DNA of 64,000 nucleotides from Pieris napi (taxonomy: Eukaryota > Arthropoda > Insecta > Lepidoptera > Pieridae). The stretch covers positions 3,802,001 to 3,866,000 of the forward strand of contig NC_062254.1 of assembly GCF_905475465.1 (NCBI RefSeq), given 5' to 3'. Of this stretch, positions 53,401 through 56,400 are shown piece after piece. Position 1 is the stretch's first letter. Each line of letters begins with the position of its first letter. Under the pieces are notes generated by a model. That model saw nothing but the letters and a program-made list of their open reading frames with translations. It made no database searches and was not told where the DNA came from. The position numbers were made by a program, and so were the translations under genes.

Positions 53401-56400
53401 AATGTGAAGTTTTAGAGAAAAAGAAAAGGGATAATCTTTTCATAAAATATAATGGGTAATGCAACTCCTCCGGTGTGTGAATTCTGTCGCTGTTTAACTA
53501 TAGTAAACCATCGTGACTTTGATTATATAATTTTTTGTAATTGTAAATATATTATTTATATTTTATGACTCTTAAAGTTTAAATTTTTTTTTGTATTATA
53601 GTTTTGTAATTTTATAAGTTATTTTATTTTATATGCACTTTAACCTTAGTATTTATTTTTCCATACTAGGGTTGCCTGTCAAAGATCCCTTGTTAGCGAT
53701 AAGGCCGCACAATAATCAATCATAACAATCTATATTTATGCTATAGTGATGCATCTCTGTGATGTGATCCATACACCAAATGTGCAAATAAAAAAGCATT
53801 AGCTCATATCTTGCGTAATCACCAGCTAATAGTCGATGTAATATACGCGATAAATTTCAAAGTTAAATTCATTATAATCACAAAATATAATTTGAAATAC
53901 GAAACGCTTGAAACGATGTAGGATTAATTTAATAAATTGTGCCTACAATACTTGCTTCGAAGTTTTAAATAGTTTACATTGTTTGTAGCAAAACTTAATG
54001 GCACTGTAGAGTCTAGAGGTGAAACATGGAGGTTGCTGTAAGTAAACGCTGAAGGAATGTACGTCTCCGCGCTGTTTCCGCACATTTTTCATATGACATC
54101 TCGCTTTGTTGTGGTTGGAAAATAAATTAGTAACAATTTCATTGTTTGTGAAAATTATTTCCGACTGAAGCCAGTCCCGTTTCCGTGCACCAACGTTATT
54201 AACGTATTGTTCTGGAACGACGTGTGCCGTTACGACACTGTCTGTTGTACAATTTCTCCTATTTCTTTTGTTTTCTTCTGTAATATTGTACTTGGAGTTT
54301 TTATTTAATTTACCTTACAGCTCTGTACTAATTTTAAAGTCATTTATTAGCCTACCGTTGTAGCATTTAGACCAGTGTTTCCCAAACTTTTTTGTGTCGT
54401 AGACCCCTTGCCATGTTTTTCCGTGTTGGGTAGACACTACTTACCTGATATTGATTTCCTGTAACTTTCTAACTGTAGTGAAGTTTAGTGTTAAAAACTT
54501 AAAGTAAAAACACATGCTAATTTATACATTTATTAATTGAATTTAAATTAAAACTTAATAAAAAAAAAAATTAAAACCAAATAAAATTTTGTATCTGTTT
54601 GTTTGTAATGTATATGTTTTGATATTATAAGATAGTATGATGTAAGTGAATAGGTACTATCAGTGTATGTGTTGAGATCCACTATTGTGGACCCCCATTT
54701 TCATTTCATGGACCCCCCCCCAATTTTTTTTCGCTGACGTAGACCCCTTGCAGGTTGTCATAGACCCCTAGGGGTCGATATAGACCACTTTGGGAATCAC
54801 TGATTAAGACGCTTCATTTAAAGGCCGGCCAAGCATTCTGGTTATGAGAGTGTCTATGGGCGGAATCACTTAACATCAAGCGAGGTTACCGTTTGCCACG
54901 TTATATAAAGAAAAAAATTTGTACTCTAGCAGATACGACCTGGACTTTAACAGTAACTGATGGTGGTATCAGATACATTTATTTATTTTTCGTTGCTACA
55001 TATACAATTGACATAATTAAATGAAAAAGGAGGGCAACTGGCGGCCTTATCGCTTTCGAGCGATCTCTTCCAGGCAACCACTGTGAAAAAAAGAAAATAA
55101 AATAAAATTAGATAAGGCAAGCAAGAAGAGCAGAAATACATAATACCTACATAAAGTTACAGGAACAAAAAAACAAAAACTAAACTAAAAAGGACACAAT
55201 ATGAAAAAGAAAACGCACATGAATCACGATAATTTTAGATCAGTCTGACATCGGGTGGTACGAAAGTAAGTACGATGTGGATAGGTAATGTTTGTACAGT
55301 AGACATTTAAAAGAAGATAGAGAAGGAGCTAAGCTAATAGGGACGGGTAGTGAATTCCATAGCCTCACTGCAGAGACCTTAAAGGCCAAGTTATATAGTT
55401 GCAGAAATATATAATTTTACTCGGTATAGGTGTCACCGTAAAATTGTAAACACCATTATATTGTAATCTATCTCGCGAGATTATGAACTGTCGAAAGATT
55501 GTGAACCTAAACGAACTGCTTACAATTTAACGTATTATTATTCGGTAGATTGTAATCTATCGAAGTGAAACCGTCAAATTGTGAAACGGATCGCACCTCG
55601 CGCGCTGATTGGTTGAACAGAATATGCCCCGCGCCACCATTTTTGTTTGTTAATTCGTTTGTGGTCGAATGTAATGTGTCGACCAATCAGGTACAACCTT
55701 CGGACAGTTGACATTTTAAGATTGTAATTTGACGGTTTCACTTCGATAGATTACAATCTACCGAATAATAATACGTTAAATTGTAAGTATTACGCGGAGG
55801 TTCACAATCTTTCGACAGTTTATAATCTCGCGAGATAGATTACAATCTAACGGTATTTACAATTTAACGTTAACATAGGCAAGATTTATTAAAATCTTTG
55901 AATACGTGTCTAGCGAAATAATGCTTTTCCTTTGTAAGATTAAATCCTGCAATTGTTCGGAGGACAGCCGTGCTTTCGTACCCAAACACGCTGATTTTAG
56001 GTATAGCCTTAATATGCGGATTATAAACATTCCGCAGCACGTCGTTTTAAAAGCAACAGGCGTCTTGAACGACTGTCGTAAAAGTTTGTGAGAAAATAAT
56101 TTTTATTTGAAAAAGTTTTTATCTGGTTTCATTTAATACGGAGCGTAATGACCAACGACGTCGGCAGAAGCGTAATTACTGCTCACTTATCTTCCATTAT
56201 CCAATTTGTACATGAGATCAACTTTAATTTCTAGGCACTATTTAATATTCAGCTTTTACGATTATCAAGTTTCAGTTTAAAGTTGCAGCGAAAATGCGGT
56301 TTTTTGGAAAATGGGCGCGAGTTCATTAGCTTTATATTTAAGTATAAATACTATTTTTTTATTATCCCCTCCGGAAACAAGCCTAAAATAGGCAGTTATC

